Assembly: GCA_000435535.1 (NCBI GenBank)
Contig: FR884519.1
Coordinates: 1-32,921, forward strand
Length of the DNA stretch: 32,921 nt
Direction of reading: 5' to 3'
Source: Clostridium sp. CAG:575
Lineage (GTDB): Bacteria > Bacillota > Clostridia > TANB77 > CAG-508
Each line of letters begins with the position of its first letter. Position 1 is the stretch's first letter. Shown here piece by piece: positions 24,404 to 32,907 of the stretch. The position numbers and the translations under genes were made by a program. Under the pieces are notes generated by a model. The model saw only the letters and a program-made list of their open reading frames with translations, was not told where the DNA came from and ran no database searches.

Positions 24404-27268
24404 TTAAATTATATTTCTTAGCATTGATAATGTTGCTTCTATATATCTTCCGGAAAAATTTTGATTAATAACAGATTGATGACCATTTACTCCTTGATAA
24501 GGTAATTCTATTAGAGCTGTTTTTGCTGGTCTTGAATTTGAAGCTAAATATGTTCTTGCCCAATTAATCATAAATTGAGTTCCATATCTTCCAATTGACC
24601 ATGTATCATTTTCTGGGAATTGCACTCCATAATACTTACAGATATCTGGGTCTCCAATTAATTGTCTCATCCATCCATGCAAATCTACTAGTAGTGTCTG
24701 TCCATTTTGTGATTTATGTGCTAATAAGAAATCTCTTAATGCTTGTGCTTCATATGCTTGAAATCCTTGTGTTCCATTATAATTTCTGCTATTTGTAAAT
24801 ATTTCGTACTCACTTCCGATTTGCCATGATCTGTTTAAGTCTATCCCTTTATTTTCTGGTGCTTGGCTATATAAAGTTGTTCTTCCTGGTCCATCTTTTG
24901 TTGTTCCATTTGTCAATCCATCTTGGTTGACCCCTGGAAATATATATATTGTCCATTTATCTGCTAAAGAATAATCATAATCGTTTATTAATCTATTATA
25001 AAAGTCGTTTGCTATTGTTACTAATTCTTGACCATCTTTGCTCCATAAGTCTTCAAATCCATGTATAGCAAATGTTGCAAAAAACACATTTGGACCACTT
25101 CCAAATTTATAATAGGTTAAATCATTTCCACCTCTTCCAGCGACTTTTAACCCTGTTCTTCCATATATTCCTTTTGAAGTTTCAATTTTTTTGCATACTT
25201 CAAATGTTCTTTTTTCTTCTTTTAATATATTTCCTTTTTCATCAATATATTGTACCACTAGATTTTTGTTTCCTAATTCTGAATTTGTAAAATCTACTGT
25301 AAATTCAAATCCTGGTTTTGGATTTTTTTCTTCTCCTCCATACCCTTTTACAGTATCTAATACATCCTGTCTTTCTGTTCTAATCATTTGTGGAGTTATT
25401 TCTTTTCCATCTACTAATATTTTAATTTTTGTATTTGGCATATTAGTCATAATCCAGCCAGAGAATTTAAATTTATCTTGTTTTACTTTTTGAGGAATAG
25501 TTCCATCAAGGTATGCATCAAATTTATTTTCATTTATTTTTGGAACAATTTTTATTTCTATTGCTTCTACTTTTCTATTTTGTCCTGTAGTACCTGAAAT
25601 TTCTCCATCATTTGCCCAATTTTGCCATCCTTTACCGTTCAAATATGTTCTATACATAATAGAATACTCATTTGTTCCTTCTAATTTTATTTTTACTGCT
25701 TCCACTTTTTTATTTTGCCCAGTTGTTCCGCTTTGCTCTCCATTTGTTTTCCAGTCTTTTTCCCATCCATAATCTTGAACGTGTGATTGATAATATATTT
25801 TTGTGTTGTCTGGTAAATTTTTAGCTTCTATTTTAATTGCTTCTATTTTTTTATTTTGTCCTATTACACCTGATGTTTTTTCTTGTTTAGCATATTCTTG
25901 CCATCCGTAATCTTGCACATGTGTTGTATATTTTATAACAAAATTTGTATGATCAGCAAAAAACGTTTTTTCAACACTACTTATTTCTATTTTTTCATCC
26001 TTTGAAAAAGATACTAATTTTACTTTGTGCTGTCCAGTTGTCAAGTTGTTAGCTATTTCTTTTGGAATTGTTATGACAAACGCTGGAGTCGTATTTTGGC
26101 TTTTTGTTCCATATTCTGGATGCTCATTATATATATTTTCATCTTGTTTTTGCTTAATTTCACAATTTTCTAAAATTCCATTATCTATATAAACTTTAAA
26201 TTTAGAATTAGATATATTAGCTAAATTCCATCCTTCTATTCTTATATCTTCATTTTTATAAAATTTTGTTTTTTCTAAGTTACTAGTAATTTCAATTTTG
26301 CCTTTTACTTGTTTTTTTACAATTTTTATTTCTATAGCTTCAATTCTTCTATTTTCACCTGTTGTTCCTGCTAACTCTCCATCTATTTTCCAATCCTGCC
26401 AGCCTTTATCTTGCAAGTATGCTCTATATAAAATAGAATATTCTTCACTACTATTTAGTCTTATTCTAATTGCTTCTACTTTTTTATTCTGTCCAGTTGT
26501 TCCACTTTGTTCTCCATTTGTTTTCCAGTCTTTTTCCCATCCATAGTCTTGAACATGTGTCTTATATTCTACTTTTAATGGTAGGTTCTTAACCTCAATT
26601 CTAATTGCTTCTATTTTTAGTTTATTCTTAGTATCCCCTGCTGTTTGACCATTGTTAAAATACTTTTGCCAACCTCTATCTTGTATATGTGTTTGATAAA
26701 CAACACTTATTGTTTTTGGCACAATTTTTATTTCTATTGCTTCAATTTTTAATTGTGTTTCCAATAATCCTGCAACTTTTCCATCAGCTACCCAGTCTTG
26801 CCAGCCTCTATCTTGAAGATGTACTCTATATTCCACAGAATATTCTTGTGTATTTTTTAGTTGAATTTTAATAGCTTGCATCCTTTTGTTTTGCCCTGTC
26901 GTTCCTGCTATTTGTCCATCTTCTTTCCAGTCTTGCCAGCCTTGGTCTTGAACTTCTACTTGATATTTAATTTTTACATTATTAGGTGCATTTTTTAATT
27001 TTATTTTTATAGCTTCATTTTTCTTATTTTGTCCTGTTGTACCTGATTCTTGTCCATTTTCTTTTGAAAAGTCATTTTCCCAGCCATAATCTTGCACATG
27101 TGAACTGTAAACTACACTTATATTTTCTTCTTTACTTACTGATTCCGAATTTTTTGTTTCTGCATTAGTTGTACTTGCTTGAATATTGATGCAGTTTAAC
27201 ATTAAAGCTATCATTGTTAGTAGTATTAATAGTAATTTGAGTATCTTTTCATTTTTTAAAAATTTCAT
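24404..27268 (-). CDS. Secreted ChW-repeat M14-family zinc carboxypeptidase
   Basis: 954 residues from the ATG at 27266-27268, which has a perfect AGGAGG 7 nt upstream; the frame remains open 14 codons further but without support. Order: signal peptide (about 1-31), six ChW repeats (50-317), Ig-like domain (322-438), three ChW repeats (442-575), Ig-like domain (580-692), M14 peptidase (700-954). The ChW repeats come in triplets; each has a core such as THVQDYGW and ends GTTGQNKKIEAI or similar. Peptidase residues: IHGFED gives H736 and E739, DLHGW gives H864 as zinc ligands, DLNRSW holds the substrate Arg, and ALIELPYQG gives E921 as general base. All are present, so it should be active, probably on wall peptide or secreted proteins. 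Confidence 0.93.
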   Translation of the reverse strand: MKFLKNEKILKLLLILLTMIALMLNCINIQASTTNAETKNSESVSKEENISVVYSSHVQDYGWENDFSKENGQESGTTGQNKKNEAIKIKLKNAPNNVKIKYQVEVQDQGWQDWKEDGQIAGTTGQNKRMQAIKIQLKNTQEYSVEYRVHLQDRGWQDWVADGKVAGLLETQLKIEAIEIKIVPKTISVVYQTHIQDRGWQKYFNNGQTAGDTKNKLKIEAIRIEVKNLPLKVEYKTHVQDYGWEKDWKTNGEQSGTTGQNKKVEAIRIRLNSSEEYSILYRAYLQDKGWQDWKIDGELAGTTGENRRIEAIEIKIVKKQVKGKIEITSNLEKTKFYKNEDIRIEGWNLANISNSKFKVYIDNGILENCEIKQKQDENIYNEHPEYGTKSQNTTPAFVITIPKEIANNLTTGQHKVKLVSFSKDEKIEISSVEKTFFADHTNFVIKYTTHVQDYGWQEYAKQEKTSGVIGQNKKIEAIKIEAKNLPDNTKIYYQSHVQDYGWEKDWKTNGEQSGTTGQNKKVEAVKIKLEGTNEYSIMYRTYLNGKGWQNWANDGEISGTTGQNRKVEAIEIKIVPKINENKFDAYLDGTIPQKVKQDKFKFSGWIMTNMPNTKIKILVDGKEITPQMIRTERQDVLDTVKGYGGEEKNPKPGFEFTVDFTNSELGNKNLVVQYIDEKGNILKEEKRTFEVCKKIETSKGIYGRTGLKVAGRGGNDLTYYKFGSGPNVFFATFAIHGFEDLWSKDGQELVTIANDFYNRLINDYDYSLADKWTIYIFPGVNQDGLTNGTTKDGPGRTTLYSQAPENKGIDLNRSWQIGSEYEIFTNSRNYNGTQGFQAYEAQALRDFLLAHKSQNGQTLLVDLHGWMRQLIGDPDICKYYGVQFPENDTWSIGRYGTQFMINWARTYLASNSRPAKTALIELPYQGVNGHQSVINQNFSGRYIEATLSMLRNII

Positions 27269-27290
27269 TTGTATTCCTCCTATGCGTTTA

Positions 27291-28287
27291 TTACATAATA
27301 CAAAATGCAATATAACTTAATAATGGAAAATGTAATATCATAATTTCTTTTAACGCTCTTTTTTTCATTCCTTTAAAATATAAATATTTAAAGTACTTAT
27401 GTATTGGAGCATATATAATTTTATGTTGTTGTGCTTTTTCAAAATATTTTATAACATTGTTTTCTTCTTTCTCTAGCATATTATTTTCTAATTTTGTGCT
27501 ATAATCTTTACACATTAATACTCCTGCTAAATATGTTTCTGTAATAACCATATGTCTGTATTTCATGTATGATTTATAATCACTTCCATTTTCTTTTTTC
27601 CAAAGTCCGCATATTTTGTTTTAGATTTCTTCCGCCAAAAATGTTATTCTTATGTATCCTATACCCAAATAATGGTTTATCTATACAATATATTCCTTTT
27701 AAATTAGATGCTATATATGTTGAATGCCAGTCATGTGCAAATGTTTTTTCTGTAAATGGTAACATTTTTTCTTTTACCTCTTTTGTAATCATCTGGCTAC
27801 ATCCAATTGCTATATGCCTTGAAAATGGTAGTATTTTATTATAATTTGTATTTATAATTGGCATATTTTTATATCTTAAATAGCTTTCATTAATTATTTT
27901 TCCATTTGCGTCAATTTGATTTGAATCACAGTATACTAAACTAACATCTTTTTCTTTTATTGCTTTTATGGACTCTTCAATTTTAGTTGGATACCATATG
28001 TCATCATGGTCTGAAAATGCTATATAATTTGCTGTTGATTTATTTAGCAAAAATTCAAAACTTTTTGTACATCCTAAATTTTTTTCTTGAAAATATAGTT
28101 CAATCCTCTTATCTTTTTGAGCATATTCTCTTAATGTTGTTTTGACTTCTTCTTTTGGTGAACAATCATCTGAAATTATTAATTTAAAATTTATATATGT
28201 TTGGTTCAAAATACTATCTATTTGCTCTTTTAGGTATTCTATTTTTGTATTATAAGTTGTTAATAAAATATCTATATTTTCTTCCAT
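27291..28287 (-). pseudogene. GT2 glycosyltransferase (RgpB-like) broken by a frameshift
   Basis: The 5' part (28287-27580, 235 codons) has DILLTTYNTKIEYLKEQIDS, LIISDDCSPKEEV, QEKNLGCTKSFEFLL and AFSDHDDIWYPTKIEE, then GYRIHKNNIFGGRNLK, after which it meets a TGA. The expected continuation (ICGLWKKENGSDYKSYMKYR and on to LSYIAFCIM) is in another frame, ending at 27291. The shift must lie at 27580-27623; removing one A from the A4 run at 27614-27617 restores a single frame of about 330 codons, the family's normal length (compare the intact paralogue at 19019-20005). A sequencing error is possible. SD AAAGGG is about 11 nt from the ATG. The short 91-codon frame at 27291-27566 should not be annotated as a gene by itself. 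Confidence 0.85.
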
Positions 28288-28328
28288 GTTTGGCTTTTCC
28301 CTTTCTTATGTAAATTACTATTGAGATT

Positions 28329-30146
28329 TTATTTTTTATCTTTGAAAAATTTGTTGAATATTCCTTTTGATTTTTTATCTTCTTTAATTTCTTTTCGACT
28401 ATTTTCTTTACTATTGCTGTTTTTATGATGATTGTTAGTCGTTTTCTTTTCTTCTATATTACCTTCGTAGTCATCATCCTCTTCTTCATCGTCATATTCA
28501 TCATAATCGTTGTCATAGTCGTCATCATCTTCTTCATCGTCATATTCATCATCATCGTTGTCATAATCGTCATCATCTTCTTCATCATAGTCATCTTCTC
28601 CATCAAGATCATCTTCGTACTCGTCATAATCTTCATAATCTTCTTCGTCATCATCATTAGCATAGTCGTCACTATCTTCTAGATCATCCTCATACTCATC
28701 ATAATCATCATAGTCATCTTCTTCATCAAGGTCATCTTCGTACTCATCATAATCTTCATAATCTTCTTCGTCATCATTTTCTGTATCGTCACCAGATTTT
28801 TTTTCATACTCATCATCTTCTATATCGCTATCATCAAAATTATCTTTGTACTCGTCTTCTTCATCCTCATAATCGTCTATATATTCCGTTATTTCATTAT
28901 CAATTTCTTTTGACTTGTATGTTAGCATTTCTTCATAATCATCTTCTTGTTCTTCAATATCTTCTAATTGATATTCTGATAAATCTTTTCCAAATTTGCT
29001 TGTAATTTCTTGATTAAACGTTTCATATATATTTTTTATTCCATCTATTCTCCAATAGTTAGAATTAATGATTGTTCCTGCTTTTATTTTTAATCCATTA
29101 ATCTCTTTTTCAAAGTTTTTCTCTTTTTCTTCAATATTTTTTAGATACTCTTTATTATATAATTCATTGTATGCTTTCTTAGTTGATTTTCCAGCGATTT
29201 CTCTTAAAACTAATTGATATAAATTATTAATTTGTGTTATATCTAATTCGAAATTTTCACAAGCTTCTGCCATTAGATTTTTATGCATTTTTGTACCATT
29301 TATTGCCGTCATTCTTTCATTATCTAGAAAATCTACAATATATATTTTTTCTGCTTTTAAAAATGAAAATTTTACACTTATATCTCTTAGAATCTTTTGA
29401 TATTTTTCAACATTCACATCATCTGAATTAATATCATTGATTAGTTTTCTTGTTTTATCATAAGCATTAGCATAGCATTCTGCTTCTCTCTTTGCAATTT
29501 CATTTCTAGCTATTGCAGCCTTTTGCATAACTTCTTCATTGAATTTTATTCTTTCATCTTTTCCATTTGAAAGCATAATTTCAACTAGTTCTTCTGAACT
29601 ATTATTTTCTGAATTCATAAACATTTTTATGTTTTTTATATTTTCTTTATTTATTTCATTTATTTCATTCGCTGTTTTTTGTATCAACTGCATATAATTT
29701 TTTTCTTCAACTCTTTTTTCTTTGGAAACACTATTTCTTTCTTCTTGTTTGCTATTGAAATCATTTAAGCAGTTTGTGAATTCTTCTTTTAGCTCTATTA
29801 GTCTGTTATTATTATCAGTAATCACATTTTCTATTTTTTGCAATTTTTTTTCAATAATATCAGGGGATTCGTCTAGATTGTCAAATAATTGATTTCTTTC
29901 TTCTTCAAATTTTATATTTGACTTATACAATCTTTTTTGTTCTTGTTGTATTTTTCTAATTTGATTTGCAGAATCATCAAATTCATTTATTATTTTTTCT
30001 TCTTTTTCTGATATCACCTGATATTTTTGGAACTCTTCTATCAAATCTTTAAAATTTTTATAATTAGTTTTTAAATTTATTTTATCTCCAAATCCAAATA
30101 TATTGCTAAAATATTTTTCTAATACAACTGCACTTCTTTCATACAT
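28329..30146 (-). CDS. Cytoplasmic coiled-coil protein with a long acidic repeat tail
   Basis: 605 residues; family not recognised. No signal peptide or membrane helix. Residues about 45-175 are predicted coiled coil (charged heptads, e.g. IRKIQQEQKRLYKSNIKFEE). Residues 185-400 look globular and helical. Residues 422-566 are almost only D, E and Y, with a ~40-residue unit (EEDYEDYDEYEDDL at 460 and again at 501) duplicated at DNA level, then shorter DDDYDN/DEYDDEE units. A basic tail follows (567-605), ending SKGIFNKFFKDKK, which could be a membrane-binding amphipathic helix. SD AGGGGG is 8 nt from the ATG, and a promoter lies 90 nt upstream. It heads the transcript that also carries the broken GT2 and the ChW peptidase. 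Confidence 0.85.
   Translation of the reverse strand: MYERSAVVLEKYFSNIFGFGDKINLKTNYKNFKDLIEEFQKYQVISEKEEKIINEFDDSANQIRKIQQEQKRLYKSNIKFEEERNQLFDNLDESPDIIEKKLQKIENVITDNNNRLIELKEEFTNCLNDFNSKQEERNSVSKEKRVEEKNYMQLIQKTANEINEINKENIKNIKMFMNSENNSSEELVEIMLSNGKDERIKFNEEVMQKAAIARNEIAKREAECYANAYDKTRKLINDINSDDVNVEKYQKILRDISVKFSFLKAEKIYIVDFLDNERMTAINGTKMHKNLMAEACENFELDITQINNLYQLVLREIAGKSTKKAYNELYNKEYLKNIEEKEKNFEKEINGLKIKAGTIINSNYWRIDGIKNIYETFNQEITSKFGKDLSEYQLEDIEEQEDDYEEMLTYKSKEIDNEITEYIDDYEDEEDEYKDNFDDSDIEDDEYEKKSGDDTENDDEEDYEDYDEYEDDLDEEDDYDDYDEYEDDLEDSDDYANDDDEEDYEDYDEYEDDLDGEDDYDEEDDDDYDNDDDEYDDEEDDDDYDNDYDEYDDEEEDDDYEGNIEEKKTTNNHHKNSNSKENSRKEIKEDKKSKGIFNKFFKDKK
28476..28790 (-). repeat. Degenerate tandem repeats encoding the acidic tail
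   Basis: On the plus strand, CATCTTCGTACT[C]-type blocks recur. The block around 28612-28652 is repeated almost exactly at about 28732-28771, 119-120 nt apart, and shorter 45-48-nt units built of TCATC/TCTTC occur at 28480-28590. Such runs can change length by slippage. The opposite strand gives spurious hydrophobic reading frames. Confidence 0.7.
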
Positions 30147-30232
30147 ATTTTATTCCCCCTATTAATTTTAATTATTCTACTTTTATTTTTTCTTGTGTAT
30201 ATGTATGTTTTTATCTTTCAATTTACATGCTT

Positions 30233-30261
30233 ATTTTACCACGTATTTTATAAATTGACAA
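30233..30261 (-). promoter_or_regulatory. Sigma-A-type promoter for the coiled-coil/GT2/ChW transcript
   Basis: On the minus strand TTGTCA (30261-30256), 17 nt, TAAAAT (30238-30233), with TGG directly before the -10 box (extended -10). It gives a leader of about 80 nt before the ATG at 30146. Each box has one mismatch to consensus. No other strong match lies in the 30147-30414 gap. Confidence 0.65.
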
Positions 30262-30414
30262 TAAAATATAGGAAAAATAATATATAAAATATAAGAATAA
30301 AAGCAAGCATAACTAACATTGGCGTTATTTAAAACATTTTTAAAATCCCTCATATATTTAGCTCATGCTCAAATTTTTATTGTTCTAAAATTTACACACT
30401 ATAAAATAACACTA

Positions 30415-31030
30415 TTAAAATTGTCGACATTTTTCTACAAAATTATGAGACAAATTCTTTACGTCCCCAATGTTCCCGTCCCCAATGTTCCCGTCTCCAA
30501 TGTTCCGTCCCAAATGTTTAATTTCAGCTGGAATTCCTACTACTGTTACATTATCTGGTATGTCTTTTAATACTACTGCATTTGCTCCTATTTTTACATT
30601 ATCTCCGATTTTTATTGGTCCTAAAACTTTTGCTCCAGACCCTACTATTACGTTATTTCCTAAATCTGGGTGTCTTTTATATTTATCTTTTCCTGTCCCT
30701 CCGAAGTGTACTATTATGATAAATCGTACAATCATCCCCTATTGTTGTCGTCTCTCCAATTACAATTCCCATACCATGGTCTATAAATAATCTTTCTCCT
30801 ATTTTTGCTCCTGGATGTATTTCTATTCCTGTAAAATGTCTCGCTATTTGTGAAATAAGTCTTGCTAAAAATAACATTTTCTTTTTATATAGAAAATATG
30901 CAATTCTATGAAAAATTATTGCATGAAATCCTGGATATAAGATTATTGTTTCTATTATACTTTTACAAGCTGGGTCTTTTTCTTTTATATTTTTAGCATC
31001 ATCATATAATTTTTTTATTGTTTTTATCAT
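30415..31030 (-). pseudogene. cysE: Serine O-acetyltransferase, frameshifted, with repeat-derived C-terminus
   Basis: The first part (31030 to about 30700) reads as CysE: helical N-terminus [20 protein letters not shown], then left-handed beta-helix [40 protein letters not shown]. The conserved HNVTLGGTGKDK is interrupted: the frame reads [11 protein letters not shown] and stops. An extra C at about 30702-30703 (CTTCGGAGG instead of CTTGGAGG) explains it. The other frame continues correctly ([20 protein letters not shown] ... [14 protein letters not shown]) to 30415. CysE makes O-acetylserine for cysteine synthesis. The last ~26 codons come from repeat copy B and encode GNIGD pentapeptides before a novel tail. 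SD AAGGTG precedes the ATG. Real mutation or sequence error cannot be told apart here. Confidence 0.88.
30421..30519 (-). repeat. Dispersed hairpin repeat, copy B, with a tandem 15-nt expansion
   Basis: The 30421-30477 part matches copy A at 23499-23555. The end unit GTCCCCAATGTTCCC (30463-30477) is then repeated exactly at 30478-30492, and in decayed form at 30493-30506 (14 nt) and 30507-30519 (13 nt). On the minus strand the 15-nt units keep frame and encode GNIGD. TTGTC and GACAA form the outer stem, differing from copy A by paired changes. Confidence 0.8.
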
Positions 31031-31128
31031 ATTATCACCTTATTATATAATATGATAAATCCTTGTAATTGCTTTTTTATTTTTTAAACATCCTAATTTT
31101 TATATCATCTTTGATTAAAGGTATTCTT

Positions 31129-31539
31129 TTAGTATTCTTCTATTTTTATTACTATTTTTTCTTCATTGCCATACTTTTTTTCTACTTCTAATTTTGTAAT
31201 TTGAGTGTCATCTTTAAATGCAAATTTGTTCATTGCATCTAATACTATTTTTGCAATATTATCAATATCTGGTTTTTTTGTTGGACTAATTTCATTATTT
31301 AACATTGGTTCAATATCTGACTTTTTTGTACTTTTTGGTATATCAAAATATGCTATAATACTTACTTTTACTCTTTGTTCTATTTGCTTAAATCTTGGAT
31401 ATTTTAATAAAAAATATTGTTCAATTAGGCATTCATAATCTTTAGTTTTTGTTGGTGTATATACAATTCCTGTATATGAGTTTACTCTTGGTCTTCCTTT
31501 TCCTGTAATTTTTTCTGGTACTTCAAATTCATATGTCAT
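31129..31539 (-). CDS. rusA: RusA-family Holliday junction resolvase
   Basis: 136 residues, normal for RusA (PF05866), a homodimeric endonuclease that cuts four-way junctions and is mostly carried by prophages and some chromosomes. The start EFEVPEKITGKGRPRVN and the catalytic block SPTKKPDIDNIAKIVLDAMN with FKDDTQI near residue 112 hold the conserved acidic residues (KPDxDN and DD). They are all present, so it is probably active. SD AAAGGA is about 12 nt from the ATG, a weak spacing. No other phage gene is nearby, so it is either a prophage remnant or a resident resolvase, which is common in low-GC Firmicutes. It is divergent from dapA. Confidence 0.9.
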   Translation of the reverse strand: MTYEFEVPEKITGKGRPRVNSYTGIVYTPTKTKDYECLIEQYFLLKYPRFKQIEQRVKVSIIAYFDIPKSTKKSDIEPMLNNEISPTKKPDIDNIAKIVLDAMNKFAFKDDTQITKLEVEKKYGNEEKIVIKIEEY

Positions 31540-31768
31540 TTTTACTTCATTCCTTTTTATTATGTTTCAGATTTATTACTTAATTATTTATACTTTATAT
31601 CATATTTTTATATTTTTTCATAGTATTAAGGCTTATTTTTTCATTCTAATATTTATAGTACTATCATTTTTTTATTTTTTGTGAATATAATGCTAACATA
31701 TAAAATATGCTAAATTCAATTTTACTTAAAAATTTTATTTTTTTAGATTTATTCTTATGGAGGTATAT

Positions 31769-32644
31769 ATGAAAAAAATTTTATTTAAAGGTGTTGCTTC
31801 TGCAGTTCCTACTCCTTTTGATGAAAATGGTGTAAATGTAAAAGTCTTTACTGACTTTTTAAAATTTCAAATAGAAAATAATATTGATGCTATTGTAGTT
31901 TGTGGTACAACTGGTGAAAGTTCTACCATGACTGAACTTGAAAAAATTACTGCTATTAAATGTGCTGTAGAAACTTCTAATGGTAAAGTTCCTGTAATTG
32001 CTGGTACTGGTTCAAATAATACCAAACAAGCAATTCATATGTCCAAAGTTGCTCAAAAGCTAGGTGTAGATGCTGTTCTATTAGTTACTCCATATTATAA
32101 TAAGACTACTCAATTAGGTCTTATTACTCATTATACAGCGATTGCAGAAAGTATTGATATTCCTATAATTATATATAATGTGCCTTCTAGGACTGGTATT
32201 AATATTTCTCCCGAAACTTGTTTAGAACTTTCAAAAATAGATAATATCGTCGCAATTAAAGAAGCTAGTGGAAATATTTCTCAAGTGGCTGATATTGCTC
32301 ATCTTTGTGGAAATGATTTAACAATTTATTCTGGGAATGATGATCAAGTTATTCCTATTTGTTCTTTAGGTGGTGTAGGGGTTATTTCTGTATTGTCCAA
32401 TATAAAACCTAAATTAGTTCATGATATGGTATTGGATTTTCTTAATGGTAATATTGAAAAAAGTAAAAATACACAATTATCAGTTCTTCCCCTTGTGCAT
32501 AATCTTTTTTCTGAGGTCAATCCTATACCAGTAAAATCTGCATTGAATTTATTAGGTTTTAATTTTGGTGTTCCTAGATTACCTTTAATTGAATTAGGTG
32601 ATATAAATAAGATAAAATTATTAGAAGTATTAACACAAATATAA
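31769..32644 (+). CDS. dapA: 4-hydroxy-tetrahydrodipicolinate synthase
   Basis: 291 residues, the standard length. It condenses pyruvate and aspartate semialdehyde in the lysine/diaminopimelate pathway, which also feeds peptidoglycan. Landmarks: GVASAVPTPFDENGVN, VVCGTTGESSTM (pyruvate-binding GTTGE), VLLVTPYYNKTTQLGL with the catalytic Tyr, IIYNVPSRTGINI, and AIKEASGNI with the Schiff-base Lys. YSGNDDQVIPICSLGGVGVI follows. I chose the ATG at 31769-31771, since GGAGG lies 5 nt before it; an in-frame ATG at 31757 would overlap that SD. It is the only plus-strand gene. A TATAAT lies at 31686-31691 but without a good -35 box. No lysine riboswitch fits in the short leader. Confidence 0.97.
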   Translation: MKKILFKGVASAVPTPFDENGVNVKVFTDFLKFQIENNIDAIVVCGTTGESSTMTELEKITAIKCAVETSNGKVPVIAGTGSNNTKQAIHMSKVAQKLGVDAVLLVTPYYNKTTQLGLITHYTAIAESIDIPIIIYNVPSRTGINISPETCLELSKIDNIVAIKEASGNISQVADIAHLCGNDLTIYSGNDDQVIPICSLGGVGVISVLSNIKPKLVHDMVLDFLNGNIEKSKNTQLSVLPLVHNLFSEVNPIPVKSALNLLGFNFGVPRLPLIELGDINKIKLLEVLTQI

Positions 32645-32741
32645 TTTTTAATTAATCTTTTAAATTTAAAAAAATTATATATTTTCATTTAAACATTTTT
32701 TCAAATTTATATAAAAGTTGATATTACCTATATTGTATATA

Positions 32742-32769
32742 TTGACATTTTTTAACAGATTTATATAAA
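32742..32769 (+). promoter_or_regulatory. Candidate sigma-A promoter at right edge
   Basis: TTGACA (32742-32747), 16 nt, TATAAA (32764-32769). It lies 100 nt after dapA and points toward the terminator at 32872-32907, which would define a transcript of about 140 nt. Confidence 0.55.
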
Positions 32770-32778
32770 AATACTGTT

Positions 32779-32865
32779 AAGGACTTCACCGAGTCAGATA
32801 TAAAAAAGCCACCCACGACGGAAGATATTGAACGTATAAGCAAAATCTTCCTCAAAAGAATCTAA
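32779..32865 (+). other. Coding-like fragment of 28 codons without a start codon
   Basis: An open stretch reads KDFTESDIKKPPTTEDIERI followed by SKIFLKRI and TAA. It is visibly richer in G and C than the AT-rich flanks and uses codons (CCC, ACG, ACC, CTC) that are rare in neighbouring genes. The frame opens after a TGA at 32743-32745 but offers no ATG, GTG or TTG. It may be the 3' remnant of a transferred gene, or a small RNA that resembles coding sequence by chance. I do not recognise the peptide. Confidence 0.45.
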
Positions 32866-32871
32866 ATCAAT

Positions 32872-32907
32872 CCCCCAAAGAATTCAAATGTTCGAATTCT
32901 TTGGGGG
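32872..32907 (+). terminator. Strong stem-loop terminator
   Basis: CCCCCAAAGAATTC (32872-32885) pairs perfectly with GAATTCTTTGGGGG (32894-32907) over an 8-nt loop. A T-rich but interrupted tail (TATTTCTATTCTAA) follows to the edge. It may end the short unit above and, by read-through, dapA. Confidence 0.75.

Noticed and set aside
27269..27310. Upstream ATG for the ChW peptidase
   Set aside because: It would hide the perfect AGGAGG inside the gene, lengthen the signal peptide in an odd way and overlap the GT2 remnant.
27291..27566. Independent 91-codon gene
   Set aside because: It lacks an SD, and its upstream frame reads on as the missing C-terminal part of the RgpB-like GT2, so it is the 3' half of a broken gene.
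28425..28682. Plus-strand frame rich in Ile, Val and Phe that looks like a membrane protein
   Set aside because: It is the antisense of the GAT/GAA repeats that encode the acidic tail; it has no SD and its composition is forced by the repeat.
30463..30519. Short direct repeats as a CRISPR array
   Set aside because: The units are adjacent with no spacers and are only 13-15 nt long; there are no cas genes.
30683..31030. Functional short CysE made from the first frame alone
   Set aside because: It ends before the catalytic beta-helix turns and the GGTGK loop, so it could not be an active acetyltransferase.
31540..31768. Lysine riboswitch or other structured leader before dapA
   Set aside because: The region is almost only A and T, lacks the conserved G/C core elements, and the distance from the likely -10 box to the ATG is too short.
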